A stretch of DNA of 64,000 nt from Amycolatopsis vastitatis (GTDB lineage: Bacteria; Actinomycetota; Actinomycetes; Mycobacteriales; Pseudonocardiaceae), in contig NZ_NMUL01000042.1 in NCBI RefSeq assembly GCF_002234595.1, forward strand, positions 1-64,000. Direction: 5' to 3'. The translations under genes were made by a program, and so were the position numbers. Below the pieces are notes generated by a model. It was not told where the DNA came from and searched no databases. It saw nothing but the letters and a program-made list of their open reading frames with translations. Positions 33,968 through 43,188 of the stretch are shown piece after piece (positions within the stretch are counted from its first letter, which is position 1; the number at the start of each line of letters is the position of its first letter).

Positions 33968-35335
33968 ATGTCATTCGACACGCTGCTCCCCCGCCCGGTT
34001 TCGGTGACGCCCGAGCCGGGTTCGTGCCCCTGGCCGTCCACTGTGGACGTCCGGCCCGCCGCCCTGCCGCCGGAGGGCTACCGGCTCTCGATTTCCCCTT
34101 CCGGCGTCGTGCTGGAAGCGGCCGGCTCCGCCGGGGAGTGCCACGGCCGGGAGACGTTGCGCCAGCTGGCGGGGCCGTCCGCGTTCCGGCTGGCCGGCTT
34201 CGCGCCGACGTCGCTGCCGTGCGGGGTGGTCGAGGACCACCCGCGGTTCGGCTGGCGCGGGTGCCTGCTCGACGTCGCCCGGCACTTCCGGACCAAAGCG
34301 GAAGTCCTCCGGTTCGTCGACCTGCTCGCGGCGCACAAGCTGAACGTGCTGAACCTGCACCTCACCGACGACCAGGGCTGGCGCTTCGAGGTCCCGGCGT
34401 TCCCGCGGTTGACGTCGGTGGGCGGCTGGCGGCCCTCGTCGATGGTGGGCAGCGGAGGCGCCCAGGACGGGCGTCCGCACGGCGGCTTCTACACGGGCGA
34501 CGACCTGCGGGAGATCGTCGCTTACGCCGCTTCGCGGGCCATCACGGTCGTGCCGGAGATCGACATCCCCGGGCACGCGCGGGCGGCGCTGGCGGCTTAC
34601 CCGTCTCTGGGCACTTCGTCGTCCTACGAGGTCTGGACCGAATGGGGCATCAGCACCTCGCTGCTTTCGCCAGTTTCGTCTACTTTGGACTTCTTCCGGA
34701 CGGTGTTCGACCACCTGCTGGAGATCTTCCCGTCCCCGGTGATCGCCCTGGGCGGCGACGAGACGCCGGGCGCGACCGACGAGCACCGCGCGTTCGTCCG
34801 GCAGCTGGCCGAGTACCTGGTGGCGCGCGGCCGCACCCCGATGGGCTGGGACGAGGTCCTCGACATCGACGGGCTGCCGCCGATGGTGATCGCCGCCTGG
34901 CGCGACGAGGACGCGGGCATCCAGGCGGCCGCGGCGGGGCACGACGTGGTGATGTGCCCGGATCAGCACGTGTATCTGGACCACCGGCAGTCCGAGCACC
35001 CGGATGAGCCGATCCCGGTCGGCGCGGTGCACACGCTGGAAGACGTCTACGCGTACGAACCGGCGCTGAGCGGGCCACGGCTGCGCGGTGTCCAGGCGCA
35101 GGTGTGGACCGAGCACCTCGACAGCGTCCGGCGGGTGGACTACATGGCGTTCCCGCGGCTGTCGGCGTTCGCGGAAGTGGCGTGGAGCAGCGGGCCGCGG
35201 GACTACGCGGAGTTCCTGCCGCGCCTGCGAGACCACCACCTGCCGCGGCTCGACGCGCTGGGCGTCGAGTACCGGCCGCTGGACGGTCCGCATCCGTGGC
35301 AGACGCGGCCGGGAGTGCCGGGACGGCCACGCTAA
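33968..35335 (+). CDS. Beta-N-acetylhexosaminidase, GH20
   Basis: A 455-residue family 20 glycoside hydrolase without signal peptide, so probably cytosolic, acting on imported chitobiose. The N-terminal GH20b-like part precedes the barrel, which begins FGWRGCLLDVARHF. It contains NVLNLHLTDDQGWRFEVP, VPEIDIPGHARA and the catalytic pair Asp264-Glu265 in ALGGDETPG. GVQAQVWTEHL and WSSGPRDYAEF finish the active site. It starts one base after the permease stop, confirming operon membership. Confidence 0.93.
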   Translation: MSFDTLLPRPVSVTPEPGSCPWPSTVDVRPAALPPEGYRLSISPSGVVLEAAGSAGECHGRETLRQLAGPSAFRLAGFAPTSLPCGVVEDHPRFGWRGCLLDVARHFRTKAEVLRFVDLLAAHKLNVLNLHLTDDQGWRFEVPAFPRLTSVGGWRPSSMVGSGGAQDGRPHGGFYTGDDLREIVAYAASRAITVVPEIDIPGHARAALAAYPSLGTSSSYEVWTEWGISTSLLSPVSSTLDFFRTVFDHLLEIFPSPVIALGGDETPGATDEHRAFVRQLAEYLVARGRTPMGWDEVLDIDGLPPMVIAAWRDEDAGIQAAAAGHDVVMCPDQHVYLDHRQSEHPDEPIPVGAVHTLEDVYAYEPALSGPRLRGVQAQVWTEHLDSVRRVDYMAFPRLSAFAEVAWSSGPRDYAEFLPRLRDHHLPRLDALGVEYRPLDGPHPWQTRPGVPGRPR

Positions 35336-35442
35336 CTTCCCCCGCCCTCAGCGTGCCGTTCACGCCGGTGAGGCACCTGAAACGGGGACGCTACGACTTT
35401 GCCAGAACCCTCGCCCCGGAAACCTCCCCCGCCCTCCCTTGC

Positions 35443-37191
35443 TTACGGCAGCAGCGTAACCGTGACCGACTTCGTGGGGCCCACGTTCCCCGCCGCGTCG
35501 ATGGAGCGGTACTCGATGCGGTGCGTGCCGTAGCCCGGCTTGCGTTCGGAGAACGGCGACACCGTCAGGCCGCCCTCGCCGAGATTTCCGTATGCCAGGC
35601 CGTCGATCTCCGTGCCGCGCGGGGTGAACAGGTACGGCGCCTCCGGGTCCGTCGGCCAGCCGTAGAACTTGTGCCAGCCGTCGCCGTCCACCCGGAACTC
35701 CGGCATGCCGTCCGGCGACTTCAGGCGCATCGTGAACGAACCGTGGTACACGGTGCCCGGGGGCAGCTCGGCCGTGGTCGTCGGGCCGGTCGCGTCCACC
35801 GTCCAGGTCAACGTCGTGCCGCCCGTCGTCGCCGTCAGCGTGTGCGAGCCGCGGGGCGCGTCCAGGGCGATGTCGGAGCCGGTCCCCACCAGGCGGCCGT
35901 CGAGCGTCCACAGGACCTCGGGGATCGAGCCGGTCGGCTCGCCGGTTTCGACGTAGACGACGTCGTGGGCGCCGACCGGTCGCGACACCGGCGTCGACGC
36001 CACCACCGCCGGTCCGCCGGCCGGCGGCGTGACCACCGCGGTGTCCACCGTCCAGGTGCGGGTCGCCGTCGGCCGAGCGGCCGGGTCGCGGACGAACGGC
36101 GTCGGGTCGGTCACCGTCGCCGTCAGCGTGTGCTTGCCCGGCTTGACGTGCTCGCGGCGCAGGTCGACCGCGTCACGACCGGGCAGCCTGGTGCCGTCGA
36201 GCGTCCACGTGACGTCCAGGCGGTGGCTCACCGGGTGCAGCGGGCGCACCCGGACGACGCGGTCGGCGCCGATCGTCCCGGCCGGGGTGCCGCCGCCGAT
36301 CAGCGGGACCTTCGCCGAGATGCGCTGCGTCATCCGTTCGCGGCCGACCTGGTCGAACGCGTAGCCGAGTGTCTTCATCATCGAGTGCCTGCTCGGCCGC
36401 CACACCCCGGTCTGGGTGTACAGCCCGCCTTCGAAGCGGCCGATCGTGCCGCCGGCCTCGCTGGGCTCGCCCAGCCAGCGCCACCACTTCGCGTGCTGAG
36501 CGCGCATCTGCGGCTCGGTCAGCAGGGTGTGGTGGATCGAGTCCGGCTCGCCGCCTTCGTAGGCGCCGCCTGGGACGTTGCGGGCGTAGTAGTCGTACTC
36601 GTCGTCGAGGCCGCCGAGGGAGTGGCCGAGCTCGTGCGGCGAGATCAGCGCGGACAACGCGTTGCCCCCGGACGCCGTCGCGTAGGTGCCGCCCGCGCCG
36701 CCGTAGGTCTCGCTGTTGCCCAGTGCCAGGATCTGCCGGTTCGCCGGGGTCGTGCCGGGCACGAGGTCGGCGTACCGCTGGGCGGCCGCGTCGTCGACGG
36801 TCAGCAGCCGCTGCACGCTCTGCGGGTTGCAGCCGCCCCAGAAACCCATGTCCAGCGGGGTGTTCCGCCGCGGCGCGTCGAGCGAGGGGTCACAGTCCAC
36901 ACCGGACTCCGGTGAGGTGATGGAAACGGCGTAGACGTTAAAGTAGCTGCGGTAGGACTTGAACGGCTCGAGCGACCACAGGGTGCTGACGTGCCGCTCG
37001 ACGTCGGCGAAGAACTTCGGCTGCTCGGCGGCGGTGTAGCCGTCCCCGAGGACAACGAGGTTGAACCGCTGGGCGACCGGACCGGTCACCTGGACCTCGG
37101 TGACGGTGGCCGCGGGCTCCGCCGCGTACGCCGGAGTGGCGAGCCCGAGGGACAGTACGAACGCTGCGACGAACCCGGCCCATTTCCGCAT
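35443..37191 (-). CDS. Secreted M64-family metallopeptidase
   Basis: A 582-residue exported protease. Residues 1-23 form a Sec signal peptide ending AYA. The peptidase M64 (IgA peptidase type) domain has FNLVVLGDGYTAAEQ and the zinc site HELGHSLGGLDDEYD (His186, Glu187, His190, plus the downstream Asp). The C-terminal half (from about residue 320) consists of Ig-like beta modules, repeating patterns of WTLDG...HTLTATV. Its natural substrate cannot be read from sequence. It stands alone and faces the hexosaminidase gene. Confidence 0.9.
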   Translation of the reverse strand: MRKWAGFVAAFVLSLGLATPAYAAEPAATVTEVQVTGPVAQRFNLVVLGDGYTAAEQPKFFADVERHVSTLWSLEPFKSYRSYFNVYAVSITSPESGVDCDPSLDAPRRNTPLDMGFWGGCNPQSVQRLLTVDDAAAQRYADLVPGTTPANRQILALGNSETYGGAGGTYATASGGNALSALISPHELGHSLGGLDDEYDYYARNVPGGAYEGGEPDSIHHTLLTEPQMRAQHAKWWRWLGEPSEAGGTIGRFEGGLYTQTGVWRPSRHSMMKTLGYAFDQVGRERMTQRISAKVPLIGGGTPAGTIGADRVVRVRPLHPVSHRLDVTWTLDGTRLPGRDAVDLRREHVKPGKHTLTATVTDPTPFVRDPAARPTATRTWTVDTAVVTPPAGGPAVVASTPVSRPVGAHDVVYVETGEPTGSIPEVLWTLDGRLVGTGSDIALDAPRGSHTLTATTGGTTLTWTVDATGPTTTAELPPGTVYHGSFTMRLKSPDGMPEFRVDGDGWHKFYGWPTDPEAPYLFTPRGTEIDGLAYGNLGEGGLTVSPFSERKPGYGTHRIEYRSIDAAGNVGPTKSVTVTLLP

Positions 37192-37282
37192 GGCGGCACT
37201 CCCCTGGTCGGCGTTCTTTCCGGTCTACCGCACCGGTCGGAGCGCCGGAACCCGCCGGAAGTCGGGACCGTGGGATGGGCCG

Positions 37283-37951
37283 TCACACGCGAGTCAGCCG
37301 GTACCAGACCTCGGGCCGCCCGACCTGGCCGTAGTGCGGCTCGCGGTGGGCCATTCCGTTGTCCGCCAAGTACTCCAGGTACCGCCGGGCCGTCACGCGG
37401 GACGCGCCGATCGCGCTCGCCGCCGCGCCCGCGGAAAGTCCTTCCGCCGCACCGGAAAGCGCGTCCGTGATCGCTTCCAGGGTCTGGACGCTCATTCCCT
37501 TCGGCAACGGCGGCTGCTCGGTCGTGCGCAAGGCACCGAGGGCCCGGTCGATCTCCGCCTGGCCGGTGACCTCGCCGGACGCGTCGCGGAACTCGGCGTA
37601 GCGCTCGAGCTTCTCCCGCAGCGTGGCGAAGGTGAACGGCTTGAGCAGGTACTGCACCACGCCGACCGACACCGCGGCCTTGACCAGGCCGAGGTCGCGC
37701 GCCGACGTCACGGCGATGACGTCGATCGGCAGCCCGGCCGCGCGCAGCGAACGGCACACCGCCAGCCCGTGCGTGTCGGGCAGGTAGAAGTCGAGCAGCA
37801 CCAGGTCGACCGGCTCGCGTTCGCAGAACCGCAGGGCCTCGCCGCCCGAGTGGACCACGCCCGCCACCGAGAAGCCCGGGAGCCGTTCGACGTAGACGCG
37901 GTGCGCCTCGGCGGCCACCGGCTCGTCCTCCACCACCAGCACCCGGATCAC
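37283..37951 (-). CDS. CitB/DcuR-type response regulator
   Basis: A 222-residue response regulator. The receiver domain starts IRVLVVEDEPVAAEAHRVYVE, with the phospho-acceptor Asp54 in LVLLDFYLPD and the conserved Lys in YLLKPF. The C-terminal helix-turn-helix LSAGAAASAIGASRVTARRYLEYLADNGMAHREPHYGQVGRP is that of the CitB/DcuR group. GTG 37951 overlaps the kinase stop (GTGA). Its likely target is the dicarboxylate carrier gene divergent from the pair. Confidence 0.94.
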   Translation of the reverse strand: MIRVLVVEDEPVAAEAHRVYVERLPGFSVAGVVHSGGEALRFCEREPVDLVLLDFYLPDTHGLAVCRSLRAAGLPIDVIAVTSARDLGLVKAAVSVGVVQYLLKPFTFATLREKLERYAEFRDASGEVTGQAEIDRALGALRTTEQPPLPKGMSVQTLEAITDALSGAAEGLSAGAAASAIGASRVTARRYLEYLADNGMAHREPHYGQVGRPEVWYRLTRV

Positions 37952-39522
37952 CGGTCCGCCTCCTGCCGCGGCAGCCGGACGGTGAACACCGCGCCGCCGT
38001 CCCGTCCGACGTCGACCGTACCGCCGTAGCGGCGCACCGCCTGGCCGACGAGCGCGAGCCCGAGTCCGTGGCCGTCGCCGGCTTTCGTCGACCAGCCGCG
38101 GCGGAAGACGTCGGCGTCCTCGGGGACGCCGGGTCCGCTGTCGGCCACGCGCAGCAGCAGGCCGCCCTCGTCGGAGCGGGCGGTGACGACCACCTTGGGG
38201 TGACCGGTGCCCCGCACGGCCGCGTCGAGGCCGTTGTCGATCAGGTTGCCGAGGATGGTCACCAGGTCGCGGGCGGCGACGCCGAGGGACGCGTCGTCGA
38301 TCACCGTGTCCGGGGTGACCGTCAGCTCGACCCCGCGCTCGCTCGCCTCGGCGGCCTTGCCCAGCAGCAACGCGGCGAGCACCGGCTCGGCGACCGCGCC
38401 GACGACCCGGTCGGTCAGCTCCTGGGCCAGCGCCAGCTCGGCGGTCGCGAACTCGACGGCCTGCTCGGGCTTGCCGATCTCGACCAGGGAAACGACCGTG
38501 TGCAACCGGTTCGCCGCCTCGTGCGCCTGCGACCGCAGCGCCTCGGCGAGGCCACGGGCGGTGGTCAGCTCCCCGGTGAGCGTCTGCAGCTCGGTGTGGT
38601 CGCGCAGGACGACGACGGTGCCCTGCGCGCGGCCGCCCGAGCGGACCGCCGTCGTGCTGACCAGCAGCACGCGCGAATCCGTCAGGTGCAGCTCCTCGGC
38701 CCGGTTCTCGGCGGAGGTGAACGCCTCGGCCAGCCCGTCGGGCAGTCCCAGCGCGGCCAGCTCGCGCCCGACGGGATCGGTGTCGAGGCCGAGGAGGGTC
38801 CGTGCGCCGTCGTTGCAGAGCCCGATCCGCCCGTCGCGGTCGACGAGCAGCACGCCTTCGCGGACCGAATGCAGCACGGCTTCGTGGTACTCGAAGAGGT
38901 TGCTCAGCTCGTCCGGCGCGACACCGCGGGTCTGGCGCCGCAGCCGGGCGCTGATCAGCCAGCCGCCGAGCGCGCCGACCAGCAGGACCGCCCCCGCGAC
39001 GCCGAACAGCGGCCACAGCCGCTCGCGCAGTTCGGCGGAGATCGCCGCGACCTTGATCCCGACCGCGACGAGCGCGATCACCCGGTGGCCGGCGTCGAAC
39101 ACCGGCACGACCGTGCGCACCGACGGGCCGAGCGAGCCGGTGTAGGTCTCGGTGAGCGGCTCGCCCCGCTGGGCCTTGCCGATGTTCCCGATGTAGGGCT
39201 GCCCGATCAGCGCCGGGGTCGGGTGCGTGTAGCGGATCCCGGCCGGGCTCATGATCGTGATGAAGTCGACCTGGGTGTCGTGCTGCACGCGCAGCGCCAG
39301 CGGCTGCAGCGTCGCGCTCGGGTTCGGCGTCCCCACCGCCGCCACGACGCTGGGCGCGTCCGCGATCGTCAGCGCCACCGCGCGCACCTGGTCCTCGGCG
39401 TTCTGCTGGACCGCGTGTCCCGCGTCGAGCCAGGCGAAGGTGATCCCGGCGCCCGCCAGCACGCAGAGCACCGCGAGCTGCAGCACGAGCAGCTGGCGCG
39501 CCAGGCTCCAGTGGGACCGCAA
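37948..39522 (-). CDS. CitA/DcuS-type sensor histidine kinase
   Basis: A sensor of about 524 residues. One transmembrane helix lies near residues 10-30, then an extracytoplasmic PAS-like sensor (ITIMSPAGIRYTHPTPALIGQPYIGN), a second helix near 165-190, a cytosolic PAS (EGVLLVDRDGRIGLCND), the H-box RSQAHEAANRLHTVVSLVEIG, and an HATPase with NLIDNGLDAA, DSGPGV and GHGLGLALV. The ATG farther upstream (39609) lacks support. GTG 39534 is fused to the AGGAGG itself, so TTG 39522 (11 bases after it) is my choice, with modest certainty. Confidence 0.9.
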   Translation of the reverse strand: MRSHWSLARQLLVLQLAVLCVLAGAGITFAWLDAGHAVQQNAEDQVRAVALTIADAPSVVAAVGTPNPSATLQPLALRVQHDTQVDFITIMSPAGIRYTHPTPALIGQPYIGNIGKAQRGEPLTETYTGSLGPSVRTVVPVFDAGHRVIALVAVGIKVAAISAELRERLWPLFGVAGAVLLVGALGGWLISARLRRQTRGVAPDELSNLFEYHEAVLHSVREGVLLVDRDGRIGLCNDGARTLLGLDTDPVGRELAALGLPDGLAEAFTSAENRAEELHLTDSRVLLVSTTAVRSGGRAQGTVVVLRDHTELQTLTGELTTARGLAEALRSQAHEAANRLHTVVSLVEIGKPEQAVEFATAELALAQELTDRVVGAVAEPVLAALLLGKAAEASERGVELTVTPDTVIDDASLGVAARDLVTILGNLIDNGLDAAVRGTGHPKVVVTARSDEGGLLLRVADSGPGVPEDADVFRRGWSTKAGDGHGLGLALVGQAVRRYGGTVDVGRDGGAVFTVRLPRQEADR

Positions 39523-39677
39523 CGTCGGGGGCACCTCCTCATACCAGCACACACGCGCGCCGGTGTCCGAACGAGACGGTCGATCATCACACGAACTCAA
39601 TGAACACAAGTGAGCCGGATCACCGAACTGCGCTTACAGTGTGCCGCAACCTGGACCACCCCTAGCTGGAGGCAACG

Positions 39678-41027
39678 GTGCCTACACCGACCCCCGACGC
39701 GGCGCCGCGCCGCGACAAGACCCGCTACCTCTACCTGGCCGTGATCGTCGCGGTCTTGCTGGGTATCGCGGTCGGCTTTCTCTTCCCCGGCTTCGCCAAG
39801 GGCCTGAAGCCGCTGGGCGACGGCTTCGTCAACCTGATCAAGATGATGATCTCGCCGATCATCTTCTGCACCATCGTGATCGGCGTCGGGTCGGTCGCGA
39901 AGGCGGCGAAGGTCGGCAAGATCGGCCTGATGGCGCTCGTCTACTTCATCGCGATGTCGACGTTCGCGCTGGCGATCGGCCTGATCGTGGGCAACCTGCT
40001 GCACCCCGGCAGCGGGCTGCACCTGAACGCGGGCGACGTGAAGAAGGCGCACGACTCGGCGACCGGCTCGGCCGGCCCGGTGGAGTTCGCGCTCGGCATC
40101 ATCCCGAAGACACTCGTTTCGGCCTTCACCGAAGGCCAGGTGCTGCAGACGCTGCTGGTCGCCCTGCTCGTCGGCTTCGCGCTGCAGAAGCTCGGCCCGA
40201 AGGGCGCGCCGATCCTGCGCGGCATCGAGCACATCCAGCGGCTGGTGTTCCGGATCCTGGCGATGATCATGTGGGCCGCCCCGATCGGCGCGTTCGGCGC
40301 CATCGCCGCGGTGGTCGGCGCGACCGGGCTCAACGCGTTGAAGAGCCTCGCGGTGATCATGATCGGGTTCTACCTGACCTGCCTCGTGTTCGTCTTCGGC
40401 GTCCTCGGTGCCGTCCTGTGGATGGGCGCGCGGGTGAGCATCCTGAAGCTGCTCAACTACCTGCGCCGCGAGTTCCTGCTGATCCTCTCGACGTCGTCGT
40501 CGGAGTCGGCGCTGCCGCGCCTGATCGCGAAGATGGAGCACCTCGGCGTCGGCAAGTCGGTCGTCGGTATCACCGTGCCCACCGGGTACTCGTTCAACCT
40601 CGACGGCACCGCGATCTACCTGACCATGGCGACGCTGTTCATCGCCTCCGCGCAGGACGAGCCGCTGTCCATCGGCTCGCAGATCGGCCTGCTGCTGTTC
40701 ATGATCCTCGCCTCGAAGGGCGCGGCGGGCGTCAGCGGCTCGGGCATCGCGGTGCTCGCCAGCGGCCTGCAGTCGCACCGGCCGGAGCTGGTCAACGGCG
40801 TCGGCTTCATCCTCGGCATCGACCGGTTCATGTCGGAGGCCCGCGCGCTGACGAACTTCGCCGGCAACGCCGTCGCGACCGTCCTCATCGGAAACTGGAC
40901 GAAGGAGTTCGACCGCGAACAGGCCCAGCGGGTGTTCGCCGGCGAGGAACCGTTCGACGAAGCCACGATGCTCGACGAGCACGAGCCGGTGAAAACCGAG
41001 CCGGAGGGCGAAAAGGTCCCGGCTTGA
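39678..41027 (+). CDS. dctA: Dicarboxylate/amino acid:cation symporter (DctA-like)
   Basis: A 449-residue DAACS-family carrier that imports C4-dicarboxylates or acidic amino acids with protons or sodium. The serine-rich re-entrant loop motif STSSSESALPRLI, the TM7 motif VPTGYSFNLDGTAIYLTMA and the HP2/TM8 elements KGAAGVSGSGIAVLA and NFAGNAVATVLIG are present. The start is GTG 39678 with GGAGG just upstream. Divergence from a CitA/CitB-type pair supports dicarboxylate uptake (fumarate, succinate or malate) induced by that system. Confidence 0.93.
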   Translation: MPTPTPDAAPRRDKTRYLYLAVIVAVLLGIAVGFLFPGFAKGLKPLGDGFVNLIKMMISPIIFCTIVIGVGSVAKAAKVGKIGLMALVYFIAMSTFALAIGLIVGNLLHPGSGLHLNAGDVKKAHDSATGSAGPVEFALGIIPKTLVSAFTEGQVLQTLLVALLVGFALQKLGPKGAPILRGIEHIQRLVFRILAMIMWAAPIGAFGAIAAVVGATGLNALKSLAVIMIGFYLTCLVFVFGVLGAVLWMGARVSILKLLNYLRREFLLILSTSSSESALPRLIAKMEHLGVGKSVVGITVPTGYSFNLDGTAIYLTMATLFIASAQDEPLSIGSQIGLLLFMILASKGAAGVSGSGIAVLASGLQSHRPELVNGVGFILGIDRFMSEARALTNFAGNAVATVLIGNWTKEFDREQAQRVFAGEEPFDEATMLDEHEPVKTEPEGEKVPA

Positions 41028-41036
41028 CCCCCTGAC

Positions 41037-41068
41037 GTTCGTGCTCACTGCCCCCGCTGAGCACGAAC
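41037..41068. terminator. Hairpin between dctA and hxlR
   Basis: Perfect 11-base arms (41037-41047 and 41058-41068) enclose a 10-base loop, 10 bases beyond the dctA stop. It lies between convergent genes and may serve both. Confidence 0.7.
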
Positions 41069-41140
41069 CACCGCGGGCCGCGGTGCGAGTCTCCCCGACC
41101 TCGCACTGCGGCCCGTTCCACGTTCTTGGGCAAGCAGAAT

Positions 41141-41539
41141 TCAGCCCGCCTGGGCGTCGTAGACGACGCGCGCGGCGGCGATCTCGTCGCGGTGCCGCTC
41201 CGCCCAGCCGAGCAGGCCGTTCAGCGACTGGTAGAGCTCTTTCGCCATCGGCGTGGCCTCGTACTCCACACGCGGCGGGACGGTCGGGTAGACCGTGCGG
41301 ACCAGCAGGCCGTCCCGCTCGAGGTTGCGCAGGGTCAACGTCAGCATCCGGCGGCTGATCCCCTCGACCGAGCGCTCCAGCTCGGTGAACCGCACCGGGC
41401 CCCGCGTGGCCTCCAGGAGGATGCCGATCGCCCACTTGCCGCTGATCCGGTTGATGACCTCCAGCACCGTGCAGACGTCGAGTTTTTCCGGGTCCACCTC
41501 GACTGCCTGGACAGGTACATCGATGTTCCCCTGGGACAT
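41141..41539 (-). CDS. HxlR-family transcriptional regulator
   Basis: A 132-residue MarR-like winged-helix protein of the HxlR family. It shows CTVLEVINRISGKWAIGILLEATRGPVRFTELERSVEGISRRMLTLTLRNLERDGLLVRTVYPTVPPRVEYEATPMAKEL. Members usually have a reactive N-terminal Cys; Cys23 fits. A clear AAGGAGG precedes the ATG by 7 bases. It is divergent from an MFS exporter gene that it probably represses. Confidence 0.93.
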   Translation of the reverse strand: MSQGNIDVPVQAVEVDPEKLDVCTVLEVINRISGKWAIGILLEATRGPVRFTELERSVEGISRRMLTLTLRNLERDGLLVRTVYPTVPPRVEYEATPMAKELYQSLNGLLGWAERHRDEIAAARVVYDAQAG

Positions 41540-41580
41540 GAAAGTGCCTCCTTCCCGGCGCAGTCATGGTCACACATGAT

Positions 41581-41603
41581 GGGCACTGTTACAAGAAGTG
41601 CCC
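41581..41603. promoter_or_regulatory. Candidate HxlR operator
   Basis: GGGCACT-(9)-AGTGCCC is a perfect 7-base inverted repeat with an AT-rich centre (GTTACAAGA), located in the 103-base gap between the HxlR gene and the exporter gene. Confidence 0.55.
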
Positions 41604-41642
41604 TGGCAACGACCAGGGGAATCTCGACTGGAGGGGCCTGAC

Positions 41643-43064
41643 ATGGCCGAGAACCACCCCACCCGCTCCCGCGGCCTCGCCCTGGCGGTGCTCTGCGCCG
41701 CCTCGCTGATGGTCGTGCTGGACAGCAGCATCGTCGCGGTGGCGCTGCCCGCGATCCAGGCCGACCTCGGGTTCACGCCCGCCGGGCTCTCCTGGGTCTT
41801 CACCGCCTACCTGGTCGCGTTCGGCGGCCTGCTCCTGATCTCCGGCCGCCTGGGCGACCTGATCGGCCGCCGCCGCGTCTTCCTCGGCGGGCTGGCGCTG
41901 TTCACTTTCGCTTCCCTGGTCGCGGGTCTGGCCTCCGACGCGGGTGTCCTGGTCGTCTCGCGGTTCGTCCAGGGCATCGGCGGTGCGCTCGCGTCGGCCG
42001 TGGTGCTGGGCATGATCGTCACGATGTACCCCGAGCCGCGGGCGCGGACCAAGGCGATCGGCGTCTACAGCTTCACGCAGGCGGCGGGCGCGTCGATCGG
42101 GCTCATCGCGGGCGGCGCGCTCACCCAGGCGCTGAACTGGCACTGGACGTTCTACGTCAACCTGCCGATCGGCGTGGTCGCGCTGCTGCTGGCCGTCCGG
42201 GTGGTCGAGGCGGACCGCGGCACCGGCCTGCGGGCGGGCCTGGACGTCCTCGGCGCGGTCCTGGTCACCGGCGCGGTGATGCTCGGCGTGTACGCGATCT
42301 CGTCCGCCGTGTGGGGTGCGCTGGCCGCGGCGGTCGTCCTGCTGGCCGCGTTCGTGGTGCGGCAGGCGAAGGCCCGGACGCCGTTGCTGCCGCTGCGGCT
42401 GTTCCGGCTCCGCGCGGTGACGGGCGCGAACCTGGTGATGGTGCTGATGGTCGCCGGGATGCTCGGCTTCCAGTTCGTCACGGCGTTGTACCTGCAGCAG
42501 GTGCTGGGCCTCGACGCGCTGGGCACGGGTGTCGCGTTCCTGCCGGTGCCGCTGGTGATCGCGGTGGCGTCGCTCGGCTTCGCGGACAAGGTCACCGCGC
42601 GGTTCGGGCCGCGGGCGGTGCTGCTGACGGGGCTGGGCCTGGTGATCGTGGGCCTGCTGCTGCTCACCCGGGTGTCGGGCTCCTACTTCGCCGACGTCCT
42701 GCCGCCGCTGCTCCTGATGGGCCTCGGCGCCGGCGTGGCCATCCCGGCCCTGATGGGGCTGGCGATGGCGGACGTCCCGGCCGCGGACGCCGGTGCCGCG
42801 TCCGGCCTGATCAACACGACCCAGCAGGTCGGCGCGGCCGTCGGTACGGCGGTGCTGGCCACGGTGGCCGCCTCTCGGACGGCCAGCCTCGGTGGGGTGG
42901 ACCACCGCGAGGCCCTGGCGGCCGGGTTCCAGCTGGCGTACGGCGTCAGCGCGGGCTTCCTGATCGCGGCGGTGGCGCTGGGCGGCCTGGTCCTGGCCCG
43001 CCGCCCCCGCCGGATCTCCGCCGCCGCTCCCGAACCCGAGGTCTGCGTCGCCGGTCAGGCGTGA
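41643..43064 (+). CDS. MFS drug exporter, DHA2 (EmrB/QacA) family
   Basis: A 473-residue membrane protein with about 14 hydrophobic segments. The family motifs are LDSSIVAVALPAIQADLG (TM1), GRLGDLIGRRR (motif A), RFVQGIGGALASAVVLGMI (motif B) and the motif C-like GAGASIGLIAGGALTQ region. It should export drugs or small metabolites using the proton gradient. GGAGGGG lies 7 bases before the ATG. The product cannot be inferred from context. It converges with the SRPBCC gene at a large inverted repeat. Confidence 0.93.
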   Translation: MAENHPTRSRGLALAVLCAASLMVVLDSSIVAVALPAIQADLGFTPAGLSWVFTAYLVAFGGLLLISGRLGDLIGRRRVFLGGLALFTFASLVAGLASDAGVLVVSRFVQGIGGALASAVVLGMIVTMYPEPRARTKAIGVYSFTQAAGASIGLIAGGALTQALNWHWTFYVNLPIGVVALLLAVRVVEADRGTGLRAGLDVLGAVLVTGAVMLGVYAISSAVWGALAAAVVLLAAFVVRQAKARTPLLPLRLFRLRAVTGANLVMVLMVAGMLGFQFVTALYLQQVLGLDALGTGVAFLPVPLVIAVASLGFADKVTARFGPRAVLLTGLGLVIVGLLLLTRVSGSYFADVLPPLLLMGLGAGVAIPALMGLAMADVPAADAGAASGLINTTQQVGAAVGTAVLATVAASRTASLGGVDHREALAAGFQLAYGVSAGFLIAAVALGGLVLARRPRRISAAAPEPEVCVAGQA

Positions 43065-43066
43065 CG

Positions 43067-43188
43067 GAAGCGCCGGCTCGCGTGATCCGAGGGTCGACAC
43101 TCGTGATTGAAGGGACGACACGGCCAGCCCGGCGTGTCGTCCCTTCAATCACGTGAGTCGACCTCCTGATCACGCGAGCCGGCGCTTC
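43067..43188. repeat. 122-bp inverted repeat built from 21-bp units
   Basis: Arms of about 58 bases (43067-43124 and 43131-43188) are near-perfect reverse complements with a short centre. Each arm consists of 21-base units starting, on the left, at 43072, 43093 and 43114. The unit heads (GYCGRC...CG) match those of the array at 14362-14549 while the tails (TGATTGAAGG type) differ. The left arm begins just after the MFS stop; the right arm lies within the last codons of the SRPBCC gene. Confidence 0.92.
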
